A stretch of 64,000 bases of DNA from Streptomyces liliiviolaceus (GCF_018070025.1 NZ_JAGPYQ010000002.1:930001-994000); one strand, 5' to 3'. Shown: positions 25,627 to 33,762, numbered from the stretch's first letter. Numbers and translations: made by a program. Notes: generated by a model from the letters alone, not told the origin.

Positions 25627-26258
25627 CGTGCGCCTTCCGTGTCGCTGCTCTGGTCGATGTCGCTGCTCTTGTCGGTCATGTCGTTCAGGGTGTCGACCCA
25701 TTCGTTGTGCTCCGCCGCGTGGTCGGAGCGGAACCCGGAGTCGATCAGCTTGTCGCCGTGTTCCCAGGTGACGACGAGCAGGCCGCCCTCGGAGAGGACC
25801 TTGCCCGCGATGCCCTTGTCGAGCCGGGCCTCGCGCAGTCGCTCGCGGGGGACGAAGAAGTCGGCCGCCCCGGGGCGTACGACGTCCAGGCCCGCGTCCG
25901 TCAGGGTCAGCTCGACCCTGCTGCGGGTGCCCAGGCCGTGCGCCACGATGCGGTCGAGCCACTGCCCGGCCGTCGTCGAGCCGTGGTAGCGGCCGCTCAT
26001 GGTCAGTCTGGCCGCACCGGGCTCACTCGGCGCGGCGGGCAGCTCGGGCAGGTCGCCCTGGAGGGTGCCGCGCCATTTCCAGCCCTCGCGCATCAGCCAG
26101 TAGACGAGCGCGATGAACAGGACCAGGCCGACGAGCCAGCCGATGCGGGCGGCCCAGTCGGTCACCTCGGCGGACTTCTGCTCCGCCGCGAGGCCGACGG
26201 CGCGGCCCGTGGTGAGTTCCGTGGCGATCTGCGCTGCAAAGGGGGTGAGTGATGTCAC
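25623..26258 (-). CDS. PH-like-domain membrane protein of the pyr operon, function unknown
   Basis: 211 residues from GTG 26258. A short extracytoplasmic or periplasm-facing N-terminus leads into one membrane segment (about 39-56, [18 protein letters not shown]) and then a soluble domain (75-190) rich in beta strands, in the position of what databases call a PH-like domain ([19 protein letters not shown] ... [17 protein letters not shown]). The C-terminal tail is acidic. Its start overlaps the pyrC stop (GTGA) and its stop overlaps the carA start (ATGA), so it is translated in lockstep with pyrimidine enzymes. A role in anchoring or regulating the pathway is inference only. Confidence 0.85.
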   Translation of the reverse strand: MTSLTPFAAQIATELTTGRAVGLAAEQKSAEVTDWAARIGWLVGLVLFIALVYWLMREGWKWRGTLQGDLPELPAAPSEPGAARLTMSGRYHGSTTAGQWLDRIVAHGLGTRSRVELTLTDAGLDVVRPGAADFFVPRERLREARLDKGIAGKVLSEGGLLVVTWEHGDKLIDSGFRSDHAAEHNEWVDTLNDMTDKSSDIDQSSDTEGAR

Positions 26259-27541
26259 GCGAGCTTCCCGTCGACGAGCGTGGCCCTGCCCCGCAGCCAC
26301 GTGTGCGTGACACGGCCCGGCAGCTCACGACCCTCGTACGGAGTGTTGCGGCTGCGCGATGCGAAGCCCGCGGGGTCCACCTCACCACGGTATGCGGTGT
26401 CCACCAGCGTGAGGTTGGCGGGCTCACCTGCCGAGACGGGACGGCCGTGGCCCTGCGCCCGGCCGATCTCGGCGGGCTTGAGGGACATGCGGTCGGCGAC
26501 GCCGGCCCAGTCGAGCAGCCCGGTCTCGACCATCGTCTGCTGGACGACCGACAGAGCCGTCTCCAGGCCCACCATGCCCATGGCGGCGGCGGCCCACTCG
26601 CAGTCCTTGTCCTCGTGCGGGTGCGGGGCGTGGTCGGTGGCGACGATGTCGATCGTGCCGTCGGCGAGCGCCTCGCGCAGGGCCAGCACGTCGCGCTCGG
26701 TGCGCAGCGGCGGGTTGACCTTGTAGACCGGGTTGTAGGAGCGCACCAGCTCATCCGTGAGGAGGAGGTGGTGCGGGGTGACCTCGGCGGTCACGTCGAT
26801 GCCGCGGGACTTGGCCCAGCGGACGATCTCGACGGAGCCGGCGGTCGACAGGTGGCAGATGTGGACGCGGGAGCCGACGTGCTCGGCGAGCAGGACGTCC
26901 CGGGCGATGATCGACTCCTCGGCGACCGCGGGCCAGCCGCCGAGTCCCAGTTCCGCGGAGACGACGCCCTCGTTCATCTGGGCGCCCTCGGTGAGGCGGG
27001 GCTCCTGGGCGTGCTGGGCGACGACACCGCCGAAGGCCTTCACGTACTCCAGGGCCCTGCGCATGATCACTGCGTCGTCGACGCACTTGCCGTCGTCCGA
27101 GAAGACGGTGACGCCGGCGGCGGACTCGTGCATGGCGCCCAGCTCGGCGAGCTTCTTGCCCTCCAGGCCGACGGTGACGGCCCCGATGGGCTGGACGTCG
27201 CAGTAGCCGTGTTCCCGGCCGAGCCGGTAGACCTGCTCGACGACTCCGGCGGTGTCGGCCACGGGGAAGGTGTTGGCCATGGCGAACACGGCGGTGTAGC
27301 CGCCGCTCGCGGCGGCGCGCGTGCCGGTCAGGACCGTCTCGGAGTCCTCACGGCCGGGTTCGCGCAGATGGGTGTGCAGGTCGACGAGCCCCGGCAGGAG
27401 CACCCGGCCGTCGGCCTCGACGACCTCGGCGCCCTCCGCCGAGAGGCCCGTACCGACCTCGGCGATGGTCTCGCCGTCGATGAGGACGTCCTGCGGCTCG
27501 CCGCCGAGCACCTTCGCACCACGGATCAGAATCTTGCTCAT
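26255..27541 (-). CDS. pyrC: Dihydroorotase
   Basis: 428 residues (MSKILIRGAKVLGGEPQDVLID). Type I dihydroorotase of the amidohydrolase superfamily: metal motif DLHTHLREPG (HxH), later ligand-containing stretches AQHAQEP, VHICHLSTAGS and ATDHAPH with the catalytic Asp. It cyclises carbamoyl-aspartate to dihydroorotate. It follows pyrB by 5 bp and overlaps the next gene by 4 bases, in the classical pyrBC order. Confidence 0.97.
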   Translation of the reverse strand: MSKILIRGAKVLGGEPQDVLIDGETIAEVGTGLSAEGAEVVEADGRVLLPGLVDLHTHLREPGREDSETVLTGTRAAASGGYTAVFAMANTFPVADTAGVVEQVYRLGREHGYCDVQPIGAVTVGLEGKKLAELGAMHESAAGVTVFSDDGKCVDDAVIMRRALEYVKAFGGVVAQHAQEPRLTEGAQMNEGVVSAELGLGGWPAVAEESIIARDVLLAEHVGSRVHICHLSTAGSVEIVRWAKSRGIDVTAEVTPHHLLLTDELVRSYNPVYKVNPPLRTERDVLALREALADGTIDIVATDHAPHPHEDKDCEWAAAAMGMVGLETALSVVQQTMVETGLLDWAGVADRMSLKPAEIGRAQGHGRPVSAGEPANLTLVDTAYRGEVDPAGFASRSRNTPYEGRELPGRVTHTWLRGRATLVDGKLA

Positions 27542-27546
27542 GTGAC

Positions 27547-28524
27547 TTACTTCTCCTCGGTACGGGTGTGGGTGGCGGCGGGTTCGTTGCCACCGAGCAG
27601 CAGGTACAGGACGGCCATCCGGATCGAGACGCCGTTGGTGACCTGCTCGATGGCGGTGCAGCGCTCCGAGTCGGCGACCTCGGCGGTGATCTCCATGCCG
27701 CGGACCATCGGCCCGGGGTGCATCACGATGGCGTGCTCGGGCATCTTCGCCATGCGGTCGCCGTCGAGGCCGTAGCGCCGCGAGTACTCGCGCTCGGTCG
27801 GGAAGAACGCCGCGTTCATCCGCTCGCGCTGCACGCGCAGCAGCATCACGGCGTCGGACTTGGACAGCGTCCGGTCGAGGTCGTACGAGACCTCGCAGGG
27901 CCAGGACTCGACGCCGACCGGCACCAGGGTCGGCGGGGCGACGAGGGTGACCTCGGCGCCGAGGGTGTGCAGCAGGTCGACGTTCGAGCGGGCGACCCGG
28001 CTGTGCAGGATGTCGCCGACGAGCGTGATGCGCCGGCCGGAGAGGTCCTGGCCGAGGCCCTCGTCCCGGCCGACGAGCCGGCGCCGCATGGTGAAGGCGT
28101 CGAGGAGGGCCTGGGTGGGGTGCTGGTGGGTGCCGTCGCCCGCGTTGATGACGGCTGCGTCGATCCAGCCGCTGGTCGCGAGGCGGTACGGGGCTCCGGA
28201 GGCGCCGTGCCGGATGACGACGGCGTCGACGCCCATCGCCTCCAGGGTCTGGGCGGTGTCCTTCAGGGACTCGCCCTTGGAGACGCTGGAGCCCTTGGCG
28301 GTGAAGTTGATGACGTCCGCGGACAGCCGCTTCTCGGCGGCCTCGAAGGAGATCCGGGTGCGGGTGGAGTCCTCGAAGAAGAGGTTGACGACGGTGCGGC
28401 CGCGCAGGGTCGGCAGCTTCTTGATCGGCCGGTCGGCGACCCGGGCCATCTCCTCGGCGGTGTCGAGGATCAGGACGGCGTCGTCGCGGGTGAGGTCGGC
28501 GGCCGAGATGAGATGACGCTGCAT
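27547..28524 (-). CDS. pyrB: Aspartate carbamoyltransferase catalytic subunit
   Basis: 325 residues ([21 protein letters not shown]). The carbamoyl-phosphate loop [19 protein letters not shown], the [14 protein letters not shown] motif and the aspartate-binding [10 protein letters not shown] segment are all present. It joins carbamoyl phosphate and aspartate in the first committed pyrimidine step. No pyrI regulatory subunit is nearby, as expected outside enterobacteria. GGAGC precedes the ATG. The 145-bp pyrR-pyrB gap is very GC-rich; I find no second PyrR motif there. Confidence 0.97.
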   Translation of the reverse strand: MQRHLISAADLTRDDAVLILDTAEEMARVADRPIKKLPTLRGRTVVNLFFEDSTRTRISFEAAEKRLSADVINFTAKGSSVSKGESLKDTAQTLEAMGVDAVVIRHGASGAPYRLATSGWIDAAVINAGDGTHQHPTQALLDAFTMRRRLVGRDEGLGQDLSGRRITLVGDILHSRVARSNVDLLHTLGAEVTLVAPPTLVPVGVESWPCEVSYDLDRTLSKSDAVMLLRVQRERMNAAFFPTEREYSRRYGLDGDRMAKMPEHAIVMHPGPMVRGMEITAEVADSERCTAIEQVTNGVSIRMAVLYLLLGGNEPAATHTRTEEK

Positions 28525-28669
28525 CTTTCAGGCTCCGTAAGGCAGAAGGCAGGCAGGCACGAGGCGGTTCAGGTCGGGAAGCGGGCGTCCGGCGGTGCCG
28601 GTGGGCACGGCCGGGGCGGGCAGGGGCGCGCGTGGGCCCGGCGCACGGCGACGGCCGTACGCCGCGGGG

Positions 28670-29260
28670 CTACGGCTGCCCGCCCTGGGAGGTCTGCTTC
28701 ACACCGAGCAGCACGGTGTCCCGGCCGTCCTCCTCGGCGAGCTGGACCTTGACCGTCTCCCGCAACGACGTGGGGAGGTTCTTGCCGACGTAGTCGGCGC
28801 GGATCGGGAGTTCGCGGTGGCCGCGGTCGACGAGGACCGCGAGCTGCACGGCGCGCGGGCGGCCGATGTCGTTCAGCGCGTCGAGGGCGGCGCGGATGGT
28901 GCGGCCGGAGAAGAGCACGTCGTCGACGAGGACGACCAGTCTGCCGTCGATGCCGTCACTGGGGATGTCGGTACGGGCCAGCGCTCGCGGCGGGTGCATG
29001 CGCAGGTCGTCGCGGTACATGGTGATGTCGAGGGAGCCGACCGGGATACGGCGGTCGGTGATCTCCTGGAGCTTGACGGCGAGCCGCTGGGCCAGGTGCA
29101 CGCCGCGGGTCGGAATGCCCAGGAGCACCACGTCCTCGGCGCCCTTGGCGCGCTCGACGATCTCGTGGGCGATGCGGGTCAGGACCCGTGCGATGTCGGG
29201 GGCCTCCAGAACGGGCCGCGCATCGGACGCGTACTGCTGCTTCTGCTGTTCGGTGTCCAT
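28670..29260 (-). CDS. pyrR: PyrR, pyrimidine operon RNA-binding regulator/uracil phosphoribosyltransferase
   Basis: 196 residues ([22 protein letters not shown]). Type I phosphoribosyltransferase fold with the PRPP loop [21 protein letters not shown] and the PyrR-type [14 protein letters not shown] segment. In the presence of UMP, PyrR binds a conserved RNA hairpin in the pyr leader. In Bacillus this causes transcription attenuation; in mycobacteria it blocks translation. Here a matching RNA motif lies directly before the pyrR ribosome-binding site with no attenuator hairpin between, which suggests translational control. It is the first gene of the pyr operon. Confidence 0.96.
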   Translation of the reverse strand: MDTEQQKQQYASDARPVLEAPDIARVLTRIAHEIVERAKGAEDVVLLGIPTRGVHLAQRLAVKLQEITDRRIPVGSLDITMYRDDLRMHPPRALARTDIPSDGIDGRLVVLVDDVLFSGRTIRAALDALNDIGRPRAVQLAVLVDRGHRELPIRADYVGKNLPTSLRETVKVQLAEEDGRDTVLLGVKQTSQGGQP

Positions 29261-29270
29261 ACGAAACGGA

Positions 29271-29297
29271 CCTCCTTCTCCGCCTCTCGGGACGGAT
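29271..29297 (-). promoter_or_regulatory. PyrR-binding RNA hairpin and pyrR ribosome-binding site
   Basis: Read on the minus strand, GTCCCGAGAGGC (29293-29282) fits the PyrR-binding consensus RUCCNGNGAGGY at every position. CCG before it can pair with CGG after it to close the loop. The strong ribosome-binding site AAGGAGG (29277-29271) follows within 5 nt and is 10 nt from the pyrR ATG. Bound PyrR would therefore sit against the ribosome site. Confidence 0.8.
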
Positions 29298-29298
29298 C

Positions 29299-29327
29299 AT
29301 TAAAGGACGTCGGAATTGCGCCATCAA
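29299..29327 (-). promoter_or_regulatory. Predicted pyr operon promoter
   Basis: On the minus strand TTGATG (29327-29322) and TTTAAT (29304-29299) are separated by 17 nt, close to the consensus for the main sigma factor. Transcription would begin near 29292-29295, placing the PyrR motif at the extreme 5' end of the mRNA. Part of the hairpin may be lost if the start is further downstream. Confidence 0.6.
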
Positions 29328-29414
29328 CGGTACCAGCCCGGCAATGCCCCTGATCACCCCCCTCGTCCCGGCCGTGCTCCGCTTCCCCGGGGAGACCGGT
29401 CCGGACCATTCGGC

Positions 29415-29444
29415 TTGACGAGCCAGAGTCACGCTGCGTAACCT
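29415..29444 (+). promoter_or_regulatory. Predicted bldD promoter
   Basis: TTGACG (29415-29420) and TAACCT (29439-29444) are separated by 18 nt. The likely start lies near 29451, inside the BldD box, as expected for autorepression. Confidence 0.6.
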
Positions 29445-29448
29445 CACA

Positions 29449-29459
29449 GTGAGTCACCA
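29449..29459 (+). promoter_or_regulatory. BldD operator box at its own promoter
   Basis: AGTGAGTCACC matches the published BldD consensus AGTgA-Nm-TCACc with overlapping halves. It lies just downstream of the predicted -10 and 46 bp before the bldD ATG. BldD is known to repress its own transcription. Confidence 0.75.
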
Positions 29460-29504
29460 GCCGCGCGGCCGAGCCGCACGTCGACACAGTGTCCGGGGAG
29501 CTAT

Positions 29505-30005
29505 ATGTCCAGCGAATACGCCAAACAGCTCGGGGCCAAGCTCCGCGCCATCCGTACCCAGCAGGGCCTTTCCCTCCACGGCGTCGAGGAGAAGTCCCAG
29601 GGCCGCTGGAAGGCGGTCGTGGTCGGTTCGTACGAGCGCGGCGACCGCGCCGTGACCGTGCAGCGTCTTGCCGAGCTGGCGGACTTCTACGGCGTTCCCG
29701 TGCAGGAGCTGCTGCCGGGCACCACGCCGGGCGGGGCCGCCGAGCCGCCGCCGAAGCTGGTCCTCGATCTGGAGCGACTGGCGCACGTACCGGCCGAGAA
29801 GGCGGGTCCCCTGCAGCGCTACGCGGCGACGATCCAGTCCCAGCGCGGCGACTACAACGGCAAGGTGCTGTCGATCCGCCAGGACGACCTGCGCACGCTC
29901 GCCGTCATCTACGACCAGTCGCCCTCGGTCCTCACCGAGCAGCTGATCAGCTGGGGCGTCCTGGACGCGGATGCGCGCCGCGCGGTCTCACACGACGAGG
30001 GCTGA
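29505..30005 (+). CDS. bldD: BldD, c-di-GMP-responsive master regulator of development
   Basis: 166 residues (MSSEYAKQLGAKLRAIRTQQG). An XRE-type helix-turn-helix occupies about 8-70; after a Gly/Pro linker (72-84) the C-terminal domain carries the c-di-GMP signature RGD-X8-RQDD (R114-D116 and R125-D128). With tetrameric c-di-GMP, BldD dimerises and represses sporulation genes during vegetative growth; this is established for S. venezuelae and S. coelicolor. A BldD box lies at its own promoter, and pyrR is divergent. Two strong hairpins follow the stop. Confidence 0.98.
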   Translation: MSSEYAKQLGAKLRAIRTQQGLSLHGVEEKSQGRWKAVVVGSYERGDRAVTVQRLAELADFYGVPVQELLPGTTPGGAAEPPPKLVLDLERLAHVPAEKAGPLQRYAATIQSQRGDYNGKVLSIRQDDLRTLAVIYDQSPSVLTEQLISWGVLDADARRAVSHDEG

Positions 30006-30030
30006 CCGCACCAGCACTGAGAAGAAACGT

Positions 30031-30076
30031 GCCGCCCGGGGGGCCGGAACCAATGGGTTCCGGCCCCCCGGCGGCT
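30031..30076 (+). terminator. bldD terminator
   Basis: A long hairpin in which CGGGGGGCCGGAACC pairs with GGTTCCGGCCCCCCG around a short AATG-type loop. It begins 26 nt after the bldD stop. The outer arms GCCGCC/GGCGGC extend the stem with one bulged C. Confidence 0.85.
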
Positions 30077-30111
30077 TTCTGGGGCCCTGGGAGGCTTCGG
30101 CCGTACGAGGA

Positions 30112-30152
30112 CGCCGGAGGGCCCGCAGCATGACACTGCGGGCCCTCCGGCG
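30112..30152. terminator. Second hairpin between bldD and nusB
   Basis: A perfect 17-bp stem (CGCCGGAGGGCCCGCAG / CTGCGGGCCCTCCGGCG) with a 7-nt loop. It is 78 nt past the nusB stop on the minus strand and so probably terminates efp-nusB, with backup for bldD. Confidence 0.85.
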
Positions 30153-30159
30153 TACCTAA

Positions 30160-30200
30160 GGGGCGCGGGGAACTGCGCGACCAGCCCCCACCGGCCCGCG
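30160..30200 (+). repeat. Dispersed GC-rich repeat unit with full tail
   Basis: Core exact at 30160-30178 and tail GACCAGCCCCCACCGGCCCG. It abuts the nusB-side terminator hairpin. Confidence 0.85.
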
Positions 30201-30230
30201 CATCACATCGCACGGTGCGGAGCGGATCGT

Positions 30231-30665
30231 TCAGACCTCGTCCCGCCGCAGCGACGACTTGAGCTCCTTGAACCGGCCGAGCAGCCCGTTCACGAACGCG
30301 GGCGAGTCGTCCGTGGAGAACTCCTTGGCCAACTGCACCGCCTCGTCGAGCACGACCGCGTCCGGGGTCTCGTCCACCCAGATCAGCTCGTACGCACCGA
30401 GACGCAGGATGTTGCGGTCGACGACCGGCATCCTGTCGAGCGTCCAGTCGACGGCGTACTGCGAGATCAGCTCGTCGATGCGCCGCGCGTGGTCCGCGTA
30501 GCCCTCGACCAGCACCATCGTGAACTCGCTCACGGGCGGCTGCCGGGTGTCGGTCCTGGAGTGCCTGATCCAGTCCGCGAGGACCGTCTGGACGTCGACG
30601 TCTCGCTGGTCACCCTCGAAGAGGATCTGGAAGGCACGCTTGCGGGCCGTATTGCGGGCAGCCAC
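30231..30665 (-). CDS. nusB: Transcription antitermination factor NusB
   Basis: 144 residues from GTG 30665 (VAARNTARKRAFQILFEGDQRD). All-helical NusB fold with RRxAFQILFE at the N-terminus and NVLRLGAYEL/EAVQLAKEFSTDDSPAFVNGLL-like C-terminal segments (here ILRLGAYELIWV and FVNGLLGRF). With NusE (S10) it binds boxA RNA and supports rRNA antitermination. The gene follows efp with only a 2-nt gap, the usual efp-nusB pair. Confidence 0.96.
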   Translation of the reverse strand: MAARNTARKRAFQILFEGDQRDVDVQTVLADWIRHSRTDTRQPPVSEFTMVLVEGYADHARRIDELISQYAVDWTLDRMPVVDRNILRLGAYELIWVDETPDAVVLDEAVQLAKEFSTDDSPAFVNGLLGRFKELKSSLRRDEV

Positions 30666-30667
30666 GG

Positions 30668-31234
30668 TTAGCTGTTCACCCGGCCGAGGTAGTCGCTCGT
30701 GCGGGTGTCGACCTTGATCTTCTCACCGGTGGTGATGAAGAGCGGGACGTTGATCTGGTGACCGGTCTCCAGGGTGGCGGGCTTGGTGCCACCCGTGGAA
30801 CGGTCGCCCTGCACGCCCGGCTCGGTCTCCTGGACGACGAGCTCGACGGCGGCCGGCAGCTCGACGAAGAGCACCTCGCCCTCGTGCTGCGCCACGGTGG
30901 CGGTGAAGCCCTCGATCAGGAAGTTGGCGGCGTCGCCGACGGCCTTGCGGTCGACCATGAGCTGGTCGTAGGTCTCCATGTCCATGAAGACGAAGTACTC
31001 GCCGTCCATGTACGAGAACTGCATGTCGCGCTTGTCGACAGTGGCCGTCTCGACCTTGACGCCGGCGTTGAACGTCTTGTCGACGACCTTGCCGGAAAGC
31101 ACGTTCTTCAGCTTGGTGCGCACGAAGGCGGGGCCCTTGCCGGGCTTGACGTGCTGGAACTCGACGACGGACCAGAGCTGGCCCCCGTCGAGCTTGAGCA
31201 CCAGGCCGTTCTTGAGGTCGTTCGTGGAAGCCAC
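30668..31234 (-). CDS. efp: Translation elongation factor P
   Basis: 188 residues ([21 protein letters not shown]), three beta-barrel domains. The tip loop reads [11 protein letters not shown] with Lys33, the position that is modified in other bacteria. The PGKGP loop is the actinobacterial/Firmicute-like form reported to work without modification in actinobacteria, and no EpmA, YmfI or EarP gene is visible here. EF-P relieves ribosome stalling at polyproline stretches. Several proteins encoded nearby (the 302-residue ATPase, RelA, the MPMPMP protein) are proline-rich and could depend on it; that is inference. Confidence 0.97.
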   Translation of the reverse strand: MASTNDLKNGLVLKLDGGQLWSVVEFQHVKPGKGPAFVRTKLKNVLSGKVVDKTFNAGVKVETATVDKRDMQFSYMDGEYFVFMDMETYDQLMVDRKAVGDAANFLIEGFTATVAQHEGEVLFVELPAAVELVVQETEPGVQGDRSTGGTKPATLETGHQINVPLFITTGEKIKVDTRTSDYLGRVNS

Positions 31235-31338
31235 GGTTGCGGAATCTCCTGGACTGACGTGGACGACCCCGGTAACACGCGCACGGTCCGAAGCGGTCGA
31301 GGCACCCGATACGGTCGAGGCCTGTACAGCTTGCGGGA

Positions 31339-32460
31339 CTAGAGCGCGAGCAGTTCCTTGGTCGTGATGGTGAGTAGCTCGGGTCCGCCGTCCGCCTCAG
31401 GGCGCACGACGAGCGTGTCATCGATCCTGACACCGCCCCGGCCCGGAAGGTGGACCCCCGGTTCGACGGTGACCGGCACGCAAGCGTCCAGTTTACCCAT
31501 GGCCGCGGGGGCCAACTGCGGCTCCTCGTCGATTTCGAGCCCCACACCGTGTCCGGTCGACTCGGGAAGGCCCTCCGTGTGCCCGGCGGAGTCCAGTACC
31601 TGGCGGGCCGCGCGGTCCACGTCGCGGTAGGCGACGCCGGGCACCAGGGCCTCGCGGCCGGCCCTCTGGGATGCGAAGACGAGGTCGTACAGCTCGATCT
31701 GCCAGTCCGCGGGAGAGGTGCCGATAACGAACGTCCGGCCGATCTCGCAGCGGTATCCGTGGTAGGTCGCCCCGAGGCAGACGGAGAGGAAATCTCCCTC
31801 CTCGACCCGGCGGTCGGTCGGCCGGTGTCCGCGGCGCCCGGAGTGCGGGCCGGTGCCGACCGACGTCCTGAAGGCCGGTCCGTCGGCGCCGTGGTCGACG
31901 AGGCGGCGTTCCAGTTCCAGCGCGAGATGCCGTTCGGTGCGGCCGACGAGGATCGACTCCAGGAGTTCGCCCAGGGCCTGGTCGGCGATCTCCGCGCCGA
32001 TGCGCAGACAGGAGATCTCCTCCTCGTCCTTGATCACCCGCAGCTGTTCGACGGCTCCGCCGACGTCCGCGAGGCGCAGGGCGGGGGCCACGGAACCGAT
32101 CGCCCGGTGGCGGGTCACGGTGAGGTGGTGCTCCTCCACGGCGAGGGAGTCGGCGCCCTGGGTCGCGGCGAGGTCCGCGGCGGCGACGGCGGGGTCGCCG
32201 CCGGGGCTCGGCAGCGTGTGGATCCGCAGGGCCTCGTCGGGGCGGCCGTCCGCGGCGGAGGGGGTGCCGGGTGTCGTGCCGGGTGCGGTGCCGTGTACGA
32301 GCAGGTCCTCGGTGCTGCCCAGCAGGAGGACCGCGCCGGGTGGGGCCACGCCCGTGAGGTAGCGGACGTTCGCCGGGCGGGTGACCAGCGCGGAGGCGCT
32401 GCCGCTGGCGTTCACGCGGTCTCGTAGCCGGGCTCGGCGGGTTTCGTGCACCTCTGGCAT
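31339..32460 (-). CDS. M24-family (aminopeptidase P/prolidase-like) protein with altered metal ligands
   Basis: 373 residues. An N-terminal creatinase-like domain (1-135) precedes a pita-bread domain (140-373). The order of motifs is that of aminopeptidase P/PepQ, but several metal ligands differ. The usual (L/V)DFGA is VCLGA (Cys228 in place of Asp), SD(I)TRT is CEIGRT (Glu239 in place of Asp), and the last (R)IED is RIDD (Asp347 in place of Glu). GHGVGLEI (His304) and VTVEPG (Glu333) are kept. It may be a peptidase with unusual metal use, or a pita-bread enzyme that needs no metal, like creatinase. It lies directly before efp, 104 bp upstream, a pairing common in Gram-positive bacteria. Confidence 0.85.
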   Translation of the reverse strand: MPEVHETRRARLRDRVNASGSASALVTRPANVRYLTGVAPPGAVLLLGSTEDLLVHGTAPGTTPGTPSAADGRPDEALRIHTLPSPGGDPAVAAADLAATQGADSLAVEEHHLTVTRHRAIGSVAPALRLADVGGAVEQLRVIKDEEEISCLRIGAEIADQALGELLESILVGRTERHLALELERRLVDHGADGPAFRTSVGTGPHSGRRGHRPTDRRVEEGDFLSVCLGATYHGYRCEIGRTFVIGTSPADWQIELYDLVFASQRAGREALVPGVAYRDVDRAARQVLDSAGHTEGLPESTGHGVGLEIDEEPQLAPAAMGKLDACVPVTVEPGVHLPGRGGVRIDDTLVVRPEADGGPELLTITTKELLAL

Positions 32461-32582
32461 GGTTTGAGCGTATGAGCTTCGCTCGGATTGCGCCGGTTTG
32501 AGGGGGCCGAGTGGGCGGGCCGGGCGGGGTAGGGGGTGGGGCTTGAGGTTGTGTGCCGGGTGCGGGTCCGTTGGGGTTGCTC

Positions 32583-32601
32583 GCGCAGTTCCCCGCGCCC
32601 C
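32583..32601 (-). repeat. Dispersed GC-rich repeat unit
   Basis: Exact core on the minus strand (GCGCAGTTCCCCGCGCCCC on plus). The tail GCGGGTCCGTTGGGGTTGCT precedes it on plus at about 32561-32580. Confidence 0.85.
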
Positions 32602-32636
32602 TAAAAGAATCGGGTGCGGGTTCGTGGGGGTTGGCC

Positions 32637-32655
32637 GCGCAGTTCCCCGCGCCCC
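32637..32655 (-). repeat. Dispersed GC-rich repeat unit
   Basis: Exact core on the minus strand, 54 bp from the previous unit in the same orientation; its tail begins GCGGGTTCGTGGGGGTTGGC. Confidence 0.85.
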
Positions 32656-32744
32656 TCAAAACGCGCCCGGTGCCCGCGACCCTGAATGGCGCGGGCGCCC
32701 TCGCGGCCCCGGGAGGCTCCCGTGCGGGCCGGTGGGGGTTGCTC

Positions 32745-32763
32745 GCGCCGTTCCCCGCGCCCC
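32745..32763 (-). repeat. Dispersed GC-rich repeat unit, one-base variant
   Basis: Core with one change (GCGCCGTTCCCCGCGCCCC on plus), immediately before the ATPase stop codon at 32779. Confidence 0.8.
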
Positions 32764-32778
32764 TTCCGAGCGCTCAGG

Positions 32779-33687
32779 TCACCACTGAGGTGGGCTTGCG
32801 ATGGAGCGGGACAGGACCTCGTCCAGGACTCGGGCCGTCTGGGGGACGTCCAGTTGGGAGTTGTCGATGATGGGGAGGCCCGAGCCGTACCAGCCGGCCA
32901 TCCGGCCATGGATACGGGCCACTTCCTCGTCGGTGAGGCGGCGGTTTCCGGAGCGCTCCGCGTTGCGCTCCAGGACTATCTCCAGGCCCGGCAGGAGCAC
33001 GACCGGCAGCAGCCCGGGCCCGACGTGCCGCTTCCAGCCGCCGAGGCCCACCACGGGCCGGTCGGGGAAGACGGCGTCGTCGAGGATGCAGGAGATGTTG
33101 TTGGCCAGGAAGTTGCGGGCCGCGAAGCCGCAGGTGCGGCGGGCGAGCCGGTACTGCGCCTCCGACATGTCGTTCCACCCCGACTGCGGGTCGGCGAAGC
33201 CCGAGCGCACCCACTCACGGACGTCGTCCAGGCTGATGTGCGCCGTGGGCACCCTGCGGTGGTCCGCCCAGTACTTGGCGACGCTGGTCTTGCCCGCGCC
33301 CGCGGGCCCGATGAGCAGCACCGCGAGCGTCGTGGACGTCGGGTCGGGGATGCCGGTCGCGGGCGGCGCGCTCGGCATCGGGACGGGACCGCCCGGCGGC
33401 AGCTGGACATGGCCCGTGGTGTCCGGCGTGGGCGGCACGGGAGCGTGGTGCGGGGCGGCGTGGTGCGGCGCGGGCGGGTGCCCCGGCGGATGCGGAGGGC
33501 CCGGCGGGTGCGGGGCCGCGGGTCCCGTCTGCGCTCCGGCGAAGCCCGGCGGCGGACCCGCGGGGACCCCGGCGTGCGGACCGGGGTGGTGCGGTCCCGG
33601 GTGTGGTGCGGCCCCCGACCAGCCGGCGGCCGGTCCGTGCCCCGGCTGATGGGGCGGCGGCAGCGGAGACCCCACTGCGTGCTGCAT
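32779..33687 (-). CDS. P-loop ATPase/kinase-like protein with Pro/His-rich N-terminus
   Basis: 302 residues. Residues 1-115 are low-complexity, dominated by Pro, His, Gly and Ala (HPPGPPHPPGHPPAPHH). The C-terminal 185 residues begin with a strand and Walker A GPAGAGKT (127-134), then SLDDVREWVRSGFADPQSGW and a Walker B-like ISCILDDAVF, as in AAA_33/zeta-toxin/polynucleotide-kinase-like P-loop kinases. It ends IIDNSQLDVPQTARVLDEVL. It might phosphorylate a small molecule or nucleic acid; the substrate is unknown. It lies on the same strand as aroB, 166 bp beyond its stop, behind the aroB terminator. Confidence 0.8.
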   Translation of the reverse strand: MQHAVGSPLPPPHQPGHGPAAGWSGAAPHPGPHHPGPHAGVPAGPPPGFAGAQTGPAAPHPPGPPHPPGHPPAPHHAAPHHAPVPPTPDTTGHVQLPPGGPVPMPSAPPATGIPDPTSTTLAVLLIGPAGAGKTSVAKYWADHRRVPTAHISLDDVREWVRSGFADPQSGWNDMSEAQYRLARRTCGFAARNFLANNISCILDDAVFPDRPVVGLGGWKRHVGPGLLPVVLLPGLEIVLERNAERSGNRRLTDEEVARIHGRMAGWYGSGLPIIDNSQLDVPQTARVLDEVLSRSIASPPQW

Positions 33688-33762
33688 CCGGTGCCACTCC
33701 GTCTCGTACAGGCAATGGGCGCTGGCAGCGGGGCACCTGCCCCGCTCGCCTACCGAACGGTA

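Larger units (their letters stand above)
32461..32778. other. Intergenic region with three repeat units
   Basis: About 318 bases between the M24 gene start and the ATPase stop. No coding sequence is credible. It holds three units of the dispersed repeat in one orientation at 32583, 32637 and 32745, with tail sequence (GCGGGTCCGTTGGGGTTGCTC and variants) on their left sides. Confidence 0.75.

Noticed and set aside
28525..28669. Possible second PyrR-binding site or attenuator between pyrR and pyrB
   Set aside because: The minus strand was searched for RUCCNGNGAGGY and no match was found; the gap is simply very GC-rich.
32779..33687. Toxin-antitoxin locus based on the zeta-toxin-like P-loop
   Set aside because: No small antitoxin gene precedes or follows the ATPase; both sides are intergenic repeats or terminators.
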